In this document: one piece after another, positions 18,869 through 30,357 of the stretch
How positions within the stretch are numbered: position 1 is the first letter of the stretch
Layout: every line of letters begins with the position of its first letter
Origin: Cryptomeria japonica
Taxonomy: Eukaryota > Streptophyta > Pinopsida > Cupressales > Cupressaceae
DNA: 64,000 bases
Reading direction: 5' to 3'
NCBI RefSeq assembly: GCF_030272615.1
Contig: NC_081415.1
Location: forward strand, 107,241,254-107,305,253
Program-made: the position numbers and the translations under genes
Notes under the pieces: model-generated
What the model saw: the letters and a program-made list of their open reading frames with translations, nothing else
Told to the model about the DNA's origin: nothing
Databases searched by the model: none

Positions 18869-21800
18869 TCATTTGAGCTTAGTCATCTTTAGAATTTTTG
18901 GGTGTTCTTTTTGCAATAACTGAAGATATGTGTCCCATCTAGATTTGAAAGTGTCTGATACCGATGCAATTCCACTGAGTAAGTGGGCAAATGATTCCTT
19001 CTCCTGGGTATCTACCGGTGTGGGCTTTTCTAGCATATCCATGCATTCTCTTTTGTGAACACCCAAAGAGTCAAGTCTTGGACTCACCAGTCCTCTTAAA
19101 TTTCTTTCTCTCCTCAGTATTCTATCTTTTTCTTTCTCAAAAGAAAAAACTTGGTTTTCTAAGCAAAAAAATTTGCCCATCAACAGATGTAGTTAGTGTA
19201 GTTATCCCATCAAAAGAATTAGCAATAGTAGCCATTTTGTCATATAATTCTTTCAATTTGTCATTTACATTGGAAGTTATATTTCCTATATTACAACATA
19301 CTCTGTAAATATTGGTGCATTGGTTCAAACAAACCTCAATAGAGATAAGTTTGTCCTCTATCTTCTTCTTCCCAGTTACTATAAGCTAATTAAAAGTTGC
19401 ACTCTTTGCAGCAGAGAAATTATCCAAAGTCTATCGGTTTGCAATCTGTGTCAAGGATTGATAGTTATTTGATATGTGTTATGTTAAATATTTGAGCTTA
19501 CCAGAAGGGCTTGCTCCATCCTCTATCTGATAGTCAAGAATTATTCTGTGTAATACAGAGACCGATTGATCAATTAAACCTTTGTCTAAAGTTCCTTCTT
19601 TTAACAATTTCTGAGTGGCCATCATCATTAGTTCTATTGGACTTAACTCAGAAACTGATTTCTTCCCGATCCGAGAAGTGTCAATTGCCAATACTCTTGC
19701 CAGTCAATCTATTTTTCCTATCGGTATGGACTTAGTTGACTTGACCTTTTCTATCTCAATCTCTTTTGCACCGGTGGCTTCACCACTTGGTGCAGTGTCA
19801 GTTATTGCTGACGGACTATTATCCATAGTGTTTCCAGTGTCCTTTACACTCTCTTGCTCAAAATTGGTTTGTGTTGGGACACTCTCTATGATAGCCAATT
19901 GTGGATGCATGTTGGTAGTTACAATCGGTTGTGATTTTGTCCAAATTGGAGTAGAACTGCCTAAAATACCCTTTCCTTTTGATTTGTCAGGAATTGTAGG
20001 GGATGTTGCCTTTGCAAATTCTTCTTGAGATGTGAGAAAGTCTAGGTTTTTTTGAAAGAATTTTGTCCACCCCTTACTTGTTTCATTTAGCACCTCATTT
20101 ACTCTACCCAACATAAGACTTATTTTTTTAGGTTTTACTCCTAAAAATTGTCCTATTAGCAGTATTAATACATCTTTTCATCTCTTAATTATTTATAGAG
20201 CTGCATTGTTCCAAAAGTGTAACTTCCTTCATTTCCTTATCCCTCTTGATAGCATCAAGTCTCCTAGCTTCATGTTTATTGTATAGAGATAAAGGTATCT
20301 CTTTCAAAATTTTAACTAATGTCTTCTTATAGATATCTATATACAATAAAATAGCTTCCTCTAACTCATTTTGCTCACTCTCTTCAAAAAAATCATAATA
20401 TTTTGAAATATTCTTTAATATCACATGTTTCGTTACTTCATCAGTAATTTCAGCACAAGTCATTATTGTCTTACCATATCCGGTATCATCACCCTTCTGA
20501 TTTTTTCTTGTTATTGCCAGTGTGACTGGTTTCCTCTTTTGCATAGGCTTCCTTATCGGTGGTGGAGGTGCAGGTAGGCTAAGCTGCCTTTCTGACAAGT
20601 CTCCTCCTTGGTTCTACCTTTTGTTTCTCTACCGGTGGTTTTACCACATCCTTCCTTTTCACTCTTCTGAAAGCCAACAGCTCTGTATCCTCAGGGTCAA
20701 AGTCAGAAGTGATTAGGGAAATGTGAACTTGTGGCTTCTTCACTTCTTCATTAGCAACCTCTATCGGTTTGACTACCAGTTTAGATTGGGATCCTAGATG
20801 AGTGTCTATCTTGTAAATCACATTCTACACATATGCAGACATTTTATCAATTTTTGTCTCTCTCTTTTTTCTATTGAAACCCATTTTCACTTAAAGAGCC
20901 TTTTCTCCTACTCTACCGAAGTGTTCAGTTTTGTCATCCAATGGGGCATCTAATAGCATATTTGCATAAAGCTTAAAAATACTATCATCTACCTCATATC
21001 TTAGCTTAGTGATCCAAATTTTCTTGTTTCCACGAGTGTTTCATCAGTTTTCACCATGAAACATATGTCAGTGGACTACTTCTCCACAATGTTTTTAAAG
21101 ATTCTTTCCCTTTGCCTCATGTTTTCTTGAAATGTCTTGAAGTAGCCCTATATATTTCATCCATGCCGCTACCAAGACCAGTGATAGCCATTTTGATTTG
21201 CATACCTACTGGTATGTCATGAGACCATTGTTTCTTTCCTAAACTGGGTAGCTCATTCAGGAAATAAAGCATCAAACAAACAATTAAGTTTCCATATCTG
21301 AATGTGCCTTTCTTGGTTCCTTTGATCTTTTTAATATTTAACATTAACTCACTCCTCATCCCTTCACATAAGTCATACTTCACATTATTTCTCAACATTT
21401 GATATGCGGCATGAAGGCATGCACTTGCAATAGAATTCAAGTGATTGGATTGAGTTACCTTATATCCTATGATCATGCTTGCAAATTTTATGTCTAAGTT
21501 GGTTATTGTGCTTATCCTCATTGATCTATCACCCAGTGTGGAAAAAATGAGTTTCTGAACCTCTGTGTTGGAAAATTTCTTATGAGGTTCTTGTCCAACC
21601 CTAGGTAAGTCGGTGACAGCTTGAATAGCTTCCTTGGTGATCATGTGGGGTCTGTCTAACCAAATAAATTTGTTATGAACCATGCTTAGGATGTATCTGA
21701 TAACTTCATCCTTGAATTCCAATAAATACAGAATACCGGTTAACCCTAGATCCTCAATTGCCTTAGATATTGGTTTGATCTTTCTTGTGTCTCCCAGTAT

Positions 21801-21998
21801 CATTGATTGATACTTTCTTTTTATGTCTTCGGTACCTAGATCCTCAAGAGTGCAGTGGATGTATGCTCTCACATCTTTGACATACATTACTCCTTCGGGA
21901 ACACTAGAAAATGCTCCCGCAGAGTTTTCCTTCTTTGCAATTTCAAGAACCTCCTTAAAGACTGGCCTTAACCTATTGTTAACTTCAACAATTGTCAT
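18869..21998 (-). pseudogene. Long unrecognised ORF of the non-autonomous LTR element (ORF2)
   Basis: The best-preserved part is an uninterrupted 293-codon frame at 21,998-21,117. It starts M-T-I-V-E-V-N-N and contains F-I-W-L-D-R-P-H-M-I-T-K-E-A-I, then C-L-H-A-A-Y-Q-M-L-R, then T-F-R-Y-G-N-L-I-V-C-L. It looks globular and mixed helical. Downstream, frames at 20,821-20,579, 20,598-20,185, 20,114-19,704, 19,691-19,479 and 19,183-18,869 continue it across frameshifts and stops. This part is low-complexity, with a Lys/Arg/Pro-rich segment (A-P-P-P-P-I-R-K-P), an acidic helical segment and a Ser/Thr-rich tail. The full protein would be about 1,000 residues. It ends about 180 bp before the polypurine tract. 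I do not recognise the family. It is not a Pol or transposase with visible catalytic residues. A captured host protein or an element-specific accessory protein are both possible. Confidence 0.6.
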
Positions 21999-22285
21999 AT
22001 TTTCAATAAAAGTAGGAGTGGAAGATCTAGATACAATGTCGAAAAATACCTAAGTGAATGCCGGTGGACGATTTGAGTGTTTCAAATTATTGCTCGAAAT
22101 CCTATCTTAATGCTTGCTCACTCTTAGTTCTCCTTTACTTCACTCTAATTGCTTGAATGCTTGGTGAGTGAAAATGAATTCACTTAGCTTCTTTTATTAG
22201 CGAATAGAAACCTAATTTTTTGTCATTAATGCTTTACCAACAACCCTACGGATGTCAGTTTCACAGTTAAGTGTCGGGGTAACCT

Positions 22286-22395
22286 TCATTGATGATAAAC
22301 ATAGTTCTCCATATTTCAATCGAGATCTCCTTATATCTCTTCATTGATGATAAACATAGTTCTCCATATTTCAATCGAGATCTCCCTATATCTCT
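22286..22395 (+). repeat. 55-bp tandem duplication inside the LTR element
   Basis: The unit containing CATTGATGATAAACATAG and TCAATCGAGATCTCC occurs twice, offset 55 bp, with one or two differences. It lies between the two reading frames and is probably a recent local slippage. Confidence 0.85.
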
Positions 22396-22499
22396 TCTAA
22401 GGTAATATGCAAAATTTAGCTGTGACTTTGCCAACTCCTAAGGCTTATGCCTCAATTACTAGTAGAATGTCTTGCTAGAGGAGGAATACTTTGTTCTAC

Positions 22500-23597
22500 C
22501 TATGGATTTATCGGTATAGATCCATCTCCACTTTGTTCTTCAGATTTTTTAAGGCATCTCTTGGTATGATCTTGTCGTATTTCATCTACGTTCTTCTTTC
22601 CTTTCTTATTGTCTTTATCATTGTTAGCCGGTTGAGTCTTTCTTCCACAATACTTAGCAATGTGAGTTATTTTGTTGCGTGCATAATATGTAACATTGTT
22701 CTTCTGAATTGCTTTGACATATCTGGTATTATTATTATTTCTTGACCTACAGTGATTGGCAAAATGTCCAAACTTTCCACATGCATGACATTTAACATTC
22801 ATTCTATAGTCTTCTGATTTATGACCATATTTCTTACAGTTTGTGCATTGACCAGGAACAAAATTGTCTGTTTGATTTGCCTTATTTCTACATTGTTTAG
22901 CCATATGCCAAAATTTATATGAAATAAAGAATCTATGACTAAATTTATAAGTATTACATTGCCTTACTGGTTTCCTTTATTCTGATGAGTTCTACATATC
23001 GGTTGTCTTATCTTCATTAGCAGTATCGAAGCATTCACATTGTACAAATCCAAGTCCTCTAGAGTCATCAATCTATCTTTGTCTTTTCAGTAAGTCATCC
23101 AATTGTGCAGCACTGATCCTAAATTTTTCTTTATATTCACTTGTAATAGTCAGATAATCTCTCAGAGTAGTTATTTGCCTTTCAAGTTCTTGTTAATTGT
23201 TCTGGGAGTGTGCCAAATCAGTTCTCAATAGATTATTCTCATGAGTCAATCTTCCACATTCATCAAATTTGTTCTTCAAAGATAAAACAAGACTATCTTC
23301 CTTCTTCTTTCTGTCCTCAATATCTTTTGATAGCCTCATGGTCAGATCTTGCATTTCATTCTTCATGAGCATATTTTCTTGACTTAGTTTCTGACATTGT
23401 TCCTTAAGAGCATTCTTCTCCTCATCATCTGGTTCTTAGAAAAGTTCTTTTCTATTGGCTTGAACAGATTACAATCTTTCTTGCAGGATAATAATGAATT
23501 CATTTGCAAAATTCAGTTCTCCTTGCAATTTCAAATTCTTCATCCTTTCAACATCATAATCCTCAAGAGCCATCTCAAGTTGCTTTTCCATAGCCAT
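22500..23597 (-). pseudogene. Coiled-coil protein with five-zinc-knuckle array (gag-like ORF1)
   Basis: A single frame runs from M-A-M-E-K-Q-L-E-M-A (23,597) to 22,500 with about six in-frame stops and no clear frameshift. Residues 1 to about 200 are strongly heptad-like: K-K-K-E-D-S-L-V-L-S-L-K-N-K, then H-E-N-N-L-L-R-T-D-L, then E-L-E-R-Q-I-T-T-L. The C-terminal part (about 22,975-22,630) has five CCHC-type knuckles. Only the fourth, C-H-A-C-G-K-F-G-H-F-A-N-H-C, is intact. The others keep the spacing but lost one or more Cys (for example C-T-N-C-K-K-Y-G-H-K-S-E-D-Y). Zinc knuckles of gag nucleocapsids bind RNA. A long coiled coil before an array of five knuckles is unlike ordinary Copia gag, where one is usual. 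It lies just inside the primer site, the position of gag. Confidence 0.7.
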
Positions 23598-23657
23598 ATT
23601 CAAAGATTCTAGTTTAAGGATCTTCCTCAAGCTGTTAAACTTCTTCTGAGGTACCAA

Positions 23658-23669
23658 GCTCTGATACCA
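23658..23669 (-). other. Primer-binding site (initiator tRNA-Met), minus strand
   Basis: TGGTATCAGAGC on the minus strand, 2 bp inside the 5' LTR. It defines the element's orientation. Confidence 0.85.
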
Positions 23670-23671
23670 AT

Positions 23672-24601
23672 TGTTGGGATATGACAACACTGAGAGGGGG
23701 GGGGGGTGAATTGGTGTTCTGTCGGAATCAACAATATTTAACTTTCTAAACCATGCATGTATGTATCACTAAATAAATAAGTATATAACAAGAAGCAAAT
23801 AAACCATCCACATAAATGAACACCATACCACACATAATTTATATGTGGAAATCCTCAATGAGGAAAAACCACGATGGGATTTGTGATCCACAATATAAGT
23901 TCACTTCCATATGAAAAGATATTACATAAATACAGGCTTGCACTTGCAAGAAGGCATACTTCCTAGAGCATACTGCTCATCACTAAAGAGCCTCACTGAC
24001 TACAAGCTTTCTGCCAAAGTAAATTACTAAAAAAGAACTCAAGAATGCATTTGCTATGCTAGATACAGTTCCTATTCTAGTTCTTCTCTATACCGGTTCA
24101 CAGTCTTGAACTATTACCAGTATTGCTTCTCCTCCAAGAGTGCTTTCTTAGTTATCTATAGATTATTGCATGATACAATGTTAGCATACAAAAATGATCT
24201 TCATACATGTATTTTGCATCTCACAGTTCTGATATATGTCTATCTCTATACCATCATAATACCCTTTTTCTTCTTTTTTTAAATTGACCTACCAGACTGA
24301 CTTATATACCTATTACATATGATATGCCTTATGTCGGCCTACAATGAATTTACAAAAGATATTCAATGTCGGCCTTGCCAATAATTAAAAAATGATTTAC
24401 AAAATAAATCTTCCTTGATGTCAGCTTCCTGAAGTGCTGGTGTCGGTGCCAGTGTAGCTCTGAATGCTTTCAATTTTGGTATTTGTCGGTCTATGCCTCC
24501 TAGTGTTGGTTTGTCACTTCCATCAAGCCTTGGTGCCTTCTATCTGATCTTGTTTCCATCAATGCCAACAAAATGAATCCAATGAGTGTCAATTGCCAAT
24601 A
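23672..24601 (-). repeat. 5' LTR (minus-strand element), 930 bp
   Basis: Plus-strand limits TGTTGGGATATGAC and TTGCCAATA. The terminal CA has become TA. It aligns with 17739-18679. Confidence 0.9.
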
Positions 24602-24606
24602 GTATT
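24602..24606 (+). repeat. Target-site duplication GTATT (right)
   Basis: Partner of 17734-17738. Confidence 0.85.
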
Positions 24607-24839
24607 CTCTCTTCTTTAGTTGTGAAAATAAAAAGATGAAATAAAACATAAAGTCATATGCTTAAGACTTTATAATATATACTTTTCTAATGCAAAATAT
24701 GATATGAAAACATTGCTTTGCATCTATTTTTTTAATATATGCAACAAAATGTATTGCCTCATAGACGGAAGAATAACATTCTTATGAAGTTTGAAAACAA
24801 ACAATACTACCTTCTACCATAAAGAACAATAAAAAATAG

Positions 24840-25500
24840 AAGGAAAGTGAATAAATATAATTTTCCATTTCTTTTCCCCTCTCAAATAGTCTCAAAAAAT
24901 ATGATTTAAACTTTCACTGCATTGACAAAAAGACCACTTCGTAGGTTGCAATTTCAAATAATTTAGTTGAACCCCTAAAGGTAACTTGTGATGCAAGATT
25001 TTCCAAGACATAATCTATTCATTTTCTTTCCTTAGCCTTTCAAATGTGAGCATTTAGGCTCCTCCAATTCTTTTTTTTCAGCCTACATTCCTATTAATTA
25101 CTAAGTCTTGGGTTTAATTTCATCATCAAAAGCAATTTCAGCTAGATCCTCTTAAAAGTAAAACAAGCAAATAGATATTTATGAAGACACCACTAGTACT
25201 TGAATAAATTACATTGTAGGGATGTGCAGAGATTGAAAAGGAGTTCCAAAAGAACCAATGATTGAACAAAAAAATAAGAAGCCTTTAACTCTAATTTTTA
25301 GACAAAGAATTTTTGAAATTTTGTCAACTCATCTAGTCAAGGGTGCTGAAGTCCCAAATATCACCAAATTGTCTCATACATTTCTTAAAATAATAATAGA
25401 CTTGTTTAGGAAAGATGACCACCATTGGTTGCCTATGATATTCAACAATCCTATTCTACCAAATAGAAGGGTTAGAAAAGTTTAAACCATGTTGTTATGA
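24840..25500 (-). pseudogene. LINE relic, reverse-transcriptase-associated zinc-binding region
   Basis: On the minus strand near 25,010-24,890 the translation reads W-K-I-L-H-H-K-L-P-L-G, then L-Q-P-T-K-W-S-F-C-Q-C and S-L-N-H-I-F. This matches the order of the zf-RVT region after plant LINE reverse transcriptases: W-x-x-L-H, then C-x-x-C, then E-x-x-x-H-x-F. Sequence upstream to 25,500 is in several frames with stops. No RNase H or 3' tail was identified. Confidence 0.4.
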
Positions 25501-26268
25501 ATCCTTCCCCCACTATAGAAAATTATAGACATTTTCTTTTAATATTTCCAAATAGATTGTAATGGGAAGGAATCTTTAACATGAAAAAATGTGGCTAATA
25601 AAATTTATATATCCATCCCACATTTTGCCACCTATTGTTCATATTAGAAACTACTTTTCAATAATGCACCAAAAATTTTCATTGTTCATCACCTAACATG
25701 GCTATTATTATCTACTTGAAGAGAATCTATCGACATGCAAAATTTTGCATATTTTGATCTAATATTGCTTGTCTAAGAAACCCTAAACACTAAATTTAGT
25801 TTTGTCAATGTCAATAAAAAATCCCTCCATTATTGTATCCTCTCTCATTGTCTTGCCTGTTTTATGTCTATTCTTAAAATGTCCCATCCAAGCAATACTT
25901 CATTACCATTCTTTGCAGCAATGCAGGAGTCAGGGGCTAGTTTTAAATAGTGTTGTGGGATAGTGGTGTATAAGTCTCATTAAACGATTTTTACTGTAGT
26001 CTCGCATAGCCTAAGTCTCAATTCATAAAGATCTTTTTAGGGAGGCGATAAGCCACAAGACCGAGATGGTTACACAACATTGCATAGAAAGTATTGTAGG
26101 ATAGAAGTAAACTACCACAACCAATTCAAAAAGCCTCATAGTTTCATAGGTAGGAAGAAGATGGTTAAAGGAATTCTTGCGGTAAGGTAGAGTAAGTGTT
26201 TGTATATATCGTTGGCCTGCTGGTATTGAAGAGGCAGTCTATGGGTACGTTGTCGGTTAGCAGTAACT
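25500..26268. other. Intergenic DNA, possible leader of the decayed ORF downstream
   Basis: AT-rich to 25.9 kb, then a GC-richer stretch at 25.92-26.27 kb with no recognised protein or RNA. It may be the 5' region of the element whose ORF starts near 26.77 kb, but no LTR pair was found. Confidence 0.3.
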
Positions 26269-26410
26269 CCGAAGTGTGAGCAAGATTAATAATTGCATGA
26301 GGATGATAATGAATCCTGACTGTTCATTATGATAAAAATCCGAAGTGTGAGCAAGATTAATAATTGCATGGGGATGATAATGAATCCTGACTGTTCATTA
26401 TGATAAAAAT
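26269..26410 (+). repeat. 71-bp tandem duplication
   Basis: The unit beginning CGAAGTGTGAGCAAGATTAA recurs exactly 71 bp later with one substitution (GAGGATG versus GGGGATG). It is non-coding. Confidence 0.9.
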
Positions 26411-26769
26411 CTATAGTGAAGGTTTAAACTCAAAATGTCGACAACCTTGGCATGCGAAGACATTAACGGTGAAGTGATAGGTTGTAGCACTAAATAAAAC
26501 TTGATTTTGATCCCATTTTAGTCATTCTACATTCACTGAAAATTGGAATTGGAGCTCTACACAATTTAAGGGAGAAGTTCAGTATCAAGCTGAGTTCTTG
26601 GAACGAGTAAATAACTTTCCTTCAAGTGTTGAAATTATCCATTTGCAATTCTCAAATTTCAGGAGTTTTGTGAAGTTAAATAGGATAGAAGTGGCAAGAA
26701 ATAATTAATCATGATGCCTTGTAAAAATCTACAAAACAAAAGGGGAATTCTTCGACCCCTAAAGAGAAC

Positions 26770-28345
26770 AAGATGCCCTTTCAATAGTTTATATTGGATG
26801 TGTTGTTGGATTATGATGATGAGGCCTCAAAGAATTTTTTTTGGGATGTGGCTTGGGGGTGTAGGGATGTTGGAATTCTTATGATTTGTTGGGATTTGTT
26901 TTGGTATTTCTACGATAAGAGGAATAGTAAGGTTCTTGTCTCAAACCCTTCAAAATTGGACTTAGCCAAGTTAATATTGCCCAATGTTTTTGTTGATGTT
27001 GAACTCATTAGGGTATTGGAAGAACACAACAATATAGTTACAAGGACTATAAGAATTTGTAGTGGGTCTCCTATGGTAGTAGTGACTAAATCTGCCATCA
27101 CTGAGTGTTTCATGTTGAATAAGAAAGCTCTCACTGAAATTGACCTAGAGAAGTTAGACGAGGATTATAAGAGGTGAAGGTACACGTATCAAAGTGATGA
27201 GCTCCCCATGTATACGTGAAAGGGTATAAATAATAAATCATTGTCCATTGTAGATAGTTAACATTTTTTAGTGGATGAATTTCAAGTGTATTTAAAAATA
27301 ACATAATTTACCTTGTATGTCATGTTCTTGGAGTGGATGCAACAAAAGAAATGCCTATTGTCTTGATAATGATGGTCATGAGAATACATTATTCAAAAAT
27401 GAATATAGAATTTGAATTTGCCTCAAAAATTGAGAAAAGGATACATAGACAATTTATCAAATTGAAGGAGAGTAGAAGTCCATTTGACATAAAACATTAT
27501 TCCTTGTCCTATGATTTGATTTTATATCAAAATAGAAACAAATGGAGCCAAAGATTAAATTTTGGAATGCTTGGTAACCAAGGAAATAGACTACCAGTTC
27601 AAATTTGGTGTTATATATGGGACAAGAGATATCAAAACAATTACTATGTAGTTTTTCATGAGGATTTCTCAGTCACAATTTTGGCTACTTTGAATCACAA
27701 ATCAAACCAAGGATGCCCGCACAAATAATTGAAGTGTTGAGGTGTTTGGCCCTGAAAATTGAGAAAGGGCATACACAAAACTTTGGTGATTGCTTTCTTA
27801 TGCCTAATTACACACTTATCAGAGTCTATGGATACCCACAATCTCCCTTCCATTTGCGCAAATTTATCTCTGCAAGGGTAGCATGTATTGAATTCATGTG
27901 GCAGATGATGTGGATGGAGAAGGATGTTATGGAAAGACAAAAGATAGGCATGTTTTTTTCACATGTGACTATATGTGTAGGATTTTCTATTGGCTTCGAC
28001 ACTTTAGAATAATTGAAAAACTATATAAAGGGAATGTATTCTTTGAGATCAAGAGTAAAAAGGGCTTTTGATCCTAAAGGCCATATGAATTTTGTAAGAA
28101 AAAAAAATCTTGACCAATGAGGTGATCACCCATGAGGCGCACTATGATGAAGATGTTATAAGGAATTGTGTCATAACTCCTAAGATTTTCCAATGAAAAA
28201 TGAAAAAATAATCACTTCCTAGGTTGGTCAAGAAACAATACTTATTGAATCCCCTAGCCCAAATACCACAATAAATAGGATAGATAGAAGCTTTGCAGCA
28301 CTGGCTCCACTCTACAACACACACTTCTCAAGCATACCAAGCATC
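26770..28345 (+). pseudogene. Decayed long ORF of unknown family, retroelement-like
   Basis: Three successive frames carry protein-like composition: 26,794-27,177, fragments in 27,333-27,728, and 27,713-28,012, with weak continuation to 28,345. Recognisable pieces are F-V-D-V-E-L-I-R-V-L-E-E-H-N-N, then G-S-P-M-V-V-V-T-K-S-A-I-T-E, then I-I-E-V-L-R-C-L-A-L-K and M-P-N-Y-T-L-I-R-V-Y-G-Y. No Pol, transposase or transporter motif is visible. The general look resembles ORF2 of the 17.7-24.6 kb element: mixed helical with a P-M-x-V/I-T-K-x-A-I motif in both. I could not show true homology. No LTRs flank it. Confidence 0.4.
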
Positions 28346-30130
28346 GAATTTCTAAAGATCCTAAGAAGTGAAATTTTTAGTGGCTAATATTCACCAATTG
28401 GCTATTTTTTGAAATTTGGGAATCAAAATTTGGCTAATAAGTTTAACTTTTAAGGTGACTTGAATCACCACATTTTTACAAATTTTTATTTTAGTTTCAT
28501 TTAAATCACCAAAAAATTTATTTTATTAATTTTTTTAACTCAAACATTTGCCACAATATTTGATGCATGATTGGATTAGATTTGTCAACAATATTTAGTT
28601 GCCATGATTGATTGAAAATATAATCTAGTAACCTTCATTGTATTCCATGAGGTAAATTGTTCCTACAAGTTGTAATGCTTGTGGGAGTTGAAATTTCTTT
28701 TGAATTGTTGACCTCAATGAAAATAAATGGTTTAAAAGCAACTTTTGGCCCCACGAATGTTACAAATTGTTCATACATTTTATCTCACAAAATACAAAGA
28801 GGGCTGTTAGATTATTTTAAATTAATGGTAGAAACTAAATAAAGTAGAGTCTTCTCTTTAAAATCATTAATGATTTCCACCTTCAGGCCTCTAATTTTCT
28901 ATTAAAAACTATTTTTTAAATGAAATGATTTGGAATAGTAATAAATGAATACTCTTATTATTTTCCAAAATTTGCCAATATTTTCTACAAAAAAAATTGA
29001 TATAAAAAATATTCACCAATAAATTTAATATTTTTCATTAAAAAGGGGAAAGATTCATCAATAAAAATTATTATTTAAAAAAAAATTTAAATATTCACCA
29101 AGATTTTATATAGTTTTTTATGAGGGGGTTTCTTAAATTTTCACTGATCCTCAGATATTGAGTAATTTTCTATCTCAAATTGAGGGGTACATGATGGGTA
29201 TCTTCGGCATGCATGTATCACAATGATTGAATCAACAAGTAGAAGGTTTGTTTTGGCAATTAAACAAAAATATTTTTAGTGTGAGACTCTCTTCCGCACA
29301 TCCATATATAATCTCTCCCTCGAGAAGCTTCCTTCCTTTAGAACACAGGTATTGGGGAAGTCAGCATAGGTAGGCAATTAACACGCATTGTGAAGACTTT
29401 CGTCCCACAAATTTTATATAGCGGCTGAGAGGTGACTTGGCTATAATCCATTACTACTTGGATCATTCTCCCCGCATTGGCCTTATGGGCTTCTCAGGGG
29501 GACAACCATACAATTAAAATTAACCATGAAATTTAATTAATAAATATAATGAAAGACTATAATGAAATACTTTCCTTCTAAGAGAAAAGTTGAATCTAAA
29601 ATGTAATGCTTGAAACCACAAAGTTTAACTTCGTAAATTTTTGTTTGCCTTCACACAAATATTTTAGTGTCTCATGTAGGATGTCTTCATGAAACATCGA
29701 TCATGGATGCCATATTCAATTCTCAAACTTGACTTCGCTTATCCTCCAATTCTTCAAGAATGCATTTTTTAAATTAGATTAGAAAGGAGACAACCCCAAA
29801 CCGGAGATAAGGATTGCATCAATACATCACCAAGCGGCCACTAGAAGCTAAAAAAAAAAACCTAGTTCCCCATCAAAAGTAATAAAAAACCCTCATAACC
29901 CTATAGCTCTTTTTACAGATTCTAACAAGCTTCCAACTTTTAAAAAGAACTGTCCTAGTATACCTATTACCAGTATTCATAGATCTTACAATTTTTATTT
30001 TCATATCATTCATAAAACTAGAAAGATAAGTCTTAGCATAATCATAAAACATAAATTTTATCAAAATGGATGCGTAGACCCCAATAATCCACCATGAGAA
30101 TCACATAAACAAAAATAAAATATCTACTCC
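28346..30130. other. AT-rich DNA with one GC-richer patch, nothing assigned
   Basis: 28.35-29.13 kb is A/T homopolymer-rich. A 240-bp patch at 29.27-29.51 kb is GC-richer. On the minus strand it has CTATATAAAA near 29,420, which could be a TATA box of a decayed LTR or gene. No partner repeat was found. Confidence 0.4.
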
Positions 30131-30357
30131 TTGATCAGGTTCCAATCCCTTTTGAGTCTTCCCAAGTTTAGATCCCATGTGTCATTCTGGTCCATTTCCC
30201 CTTCCACTTCCAACTCCTTTGCTTACTTCTTGGCCACTTTCTTTTTAATTTTCTTAATTTTTCCATATCCACAAATAGTTCCCAGAACAACACTCTTCGG
30301 GATACCATCTGTAATGCATCAAAGAGAGTTAACCATATCACAATGCTCCTCATTTTT

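Larger units (their letters stand above)
17739..24601 (-). mobile_element. Complete LTR element without protease, reverse transcriptase or integrase (6.9 kb), TSD GTATT
   Basis: LTRs lie at 23672-24601 (5' on the minus strand) and 17739-18679 (3'). The tRNA-Met primer site is at 23669-23658, the polypurine tract (minus AAGGGGGAAAT) is at 18690-18680, and GTATT is duplicated at 17734-17738 and 24602-24606. The 5-kb interior encodes two relics in minus sense. The first is a coiled-coil protein with a zinc-knuckle array (23,597-22,500). The second is a long unrecognised protein (about 21,998-18,869). No catalytic Pol motif was found. It is a large non-autonomous element, but one with protein-coding capacity of its own. 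Confidence 0.85.

Noticed and set aside
29270-29510. Resemblance of the minus strand to U1 snRNA (GAGAAGCCCAT block, later AATTTGTGG Sm-like site)
   Set aside because: Only two short blocks match, the 5' splice-site-pairing end is absent and the stem loops do not form. It is more likely a decayed promoter or LTR with a TATATAAA motif.
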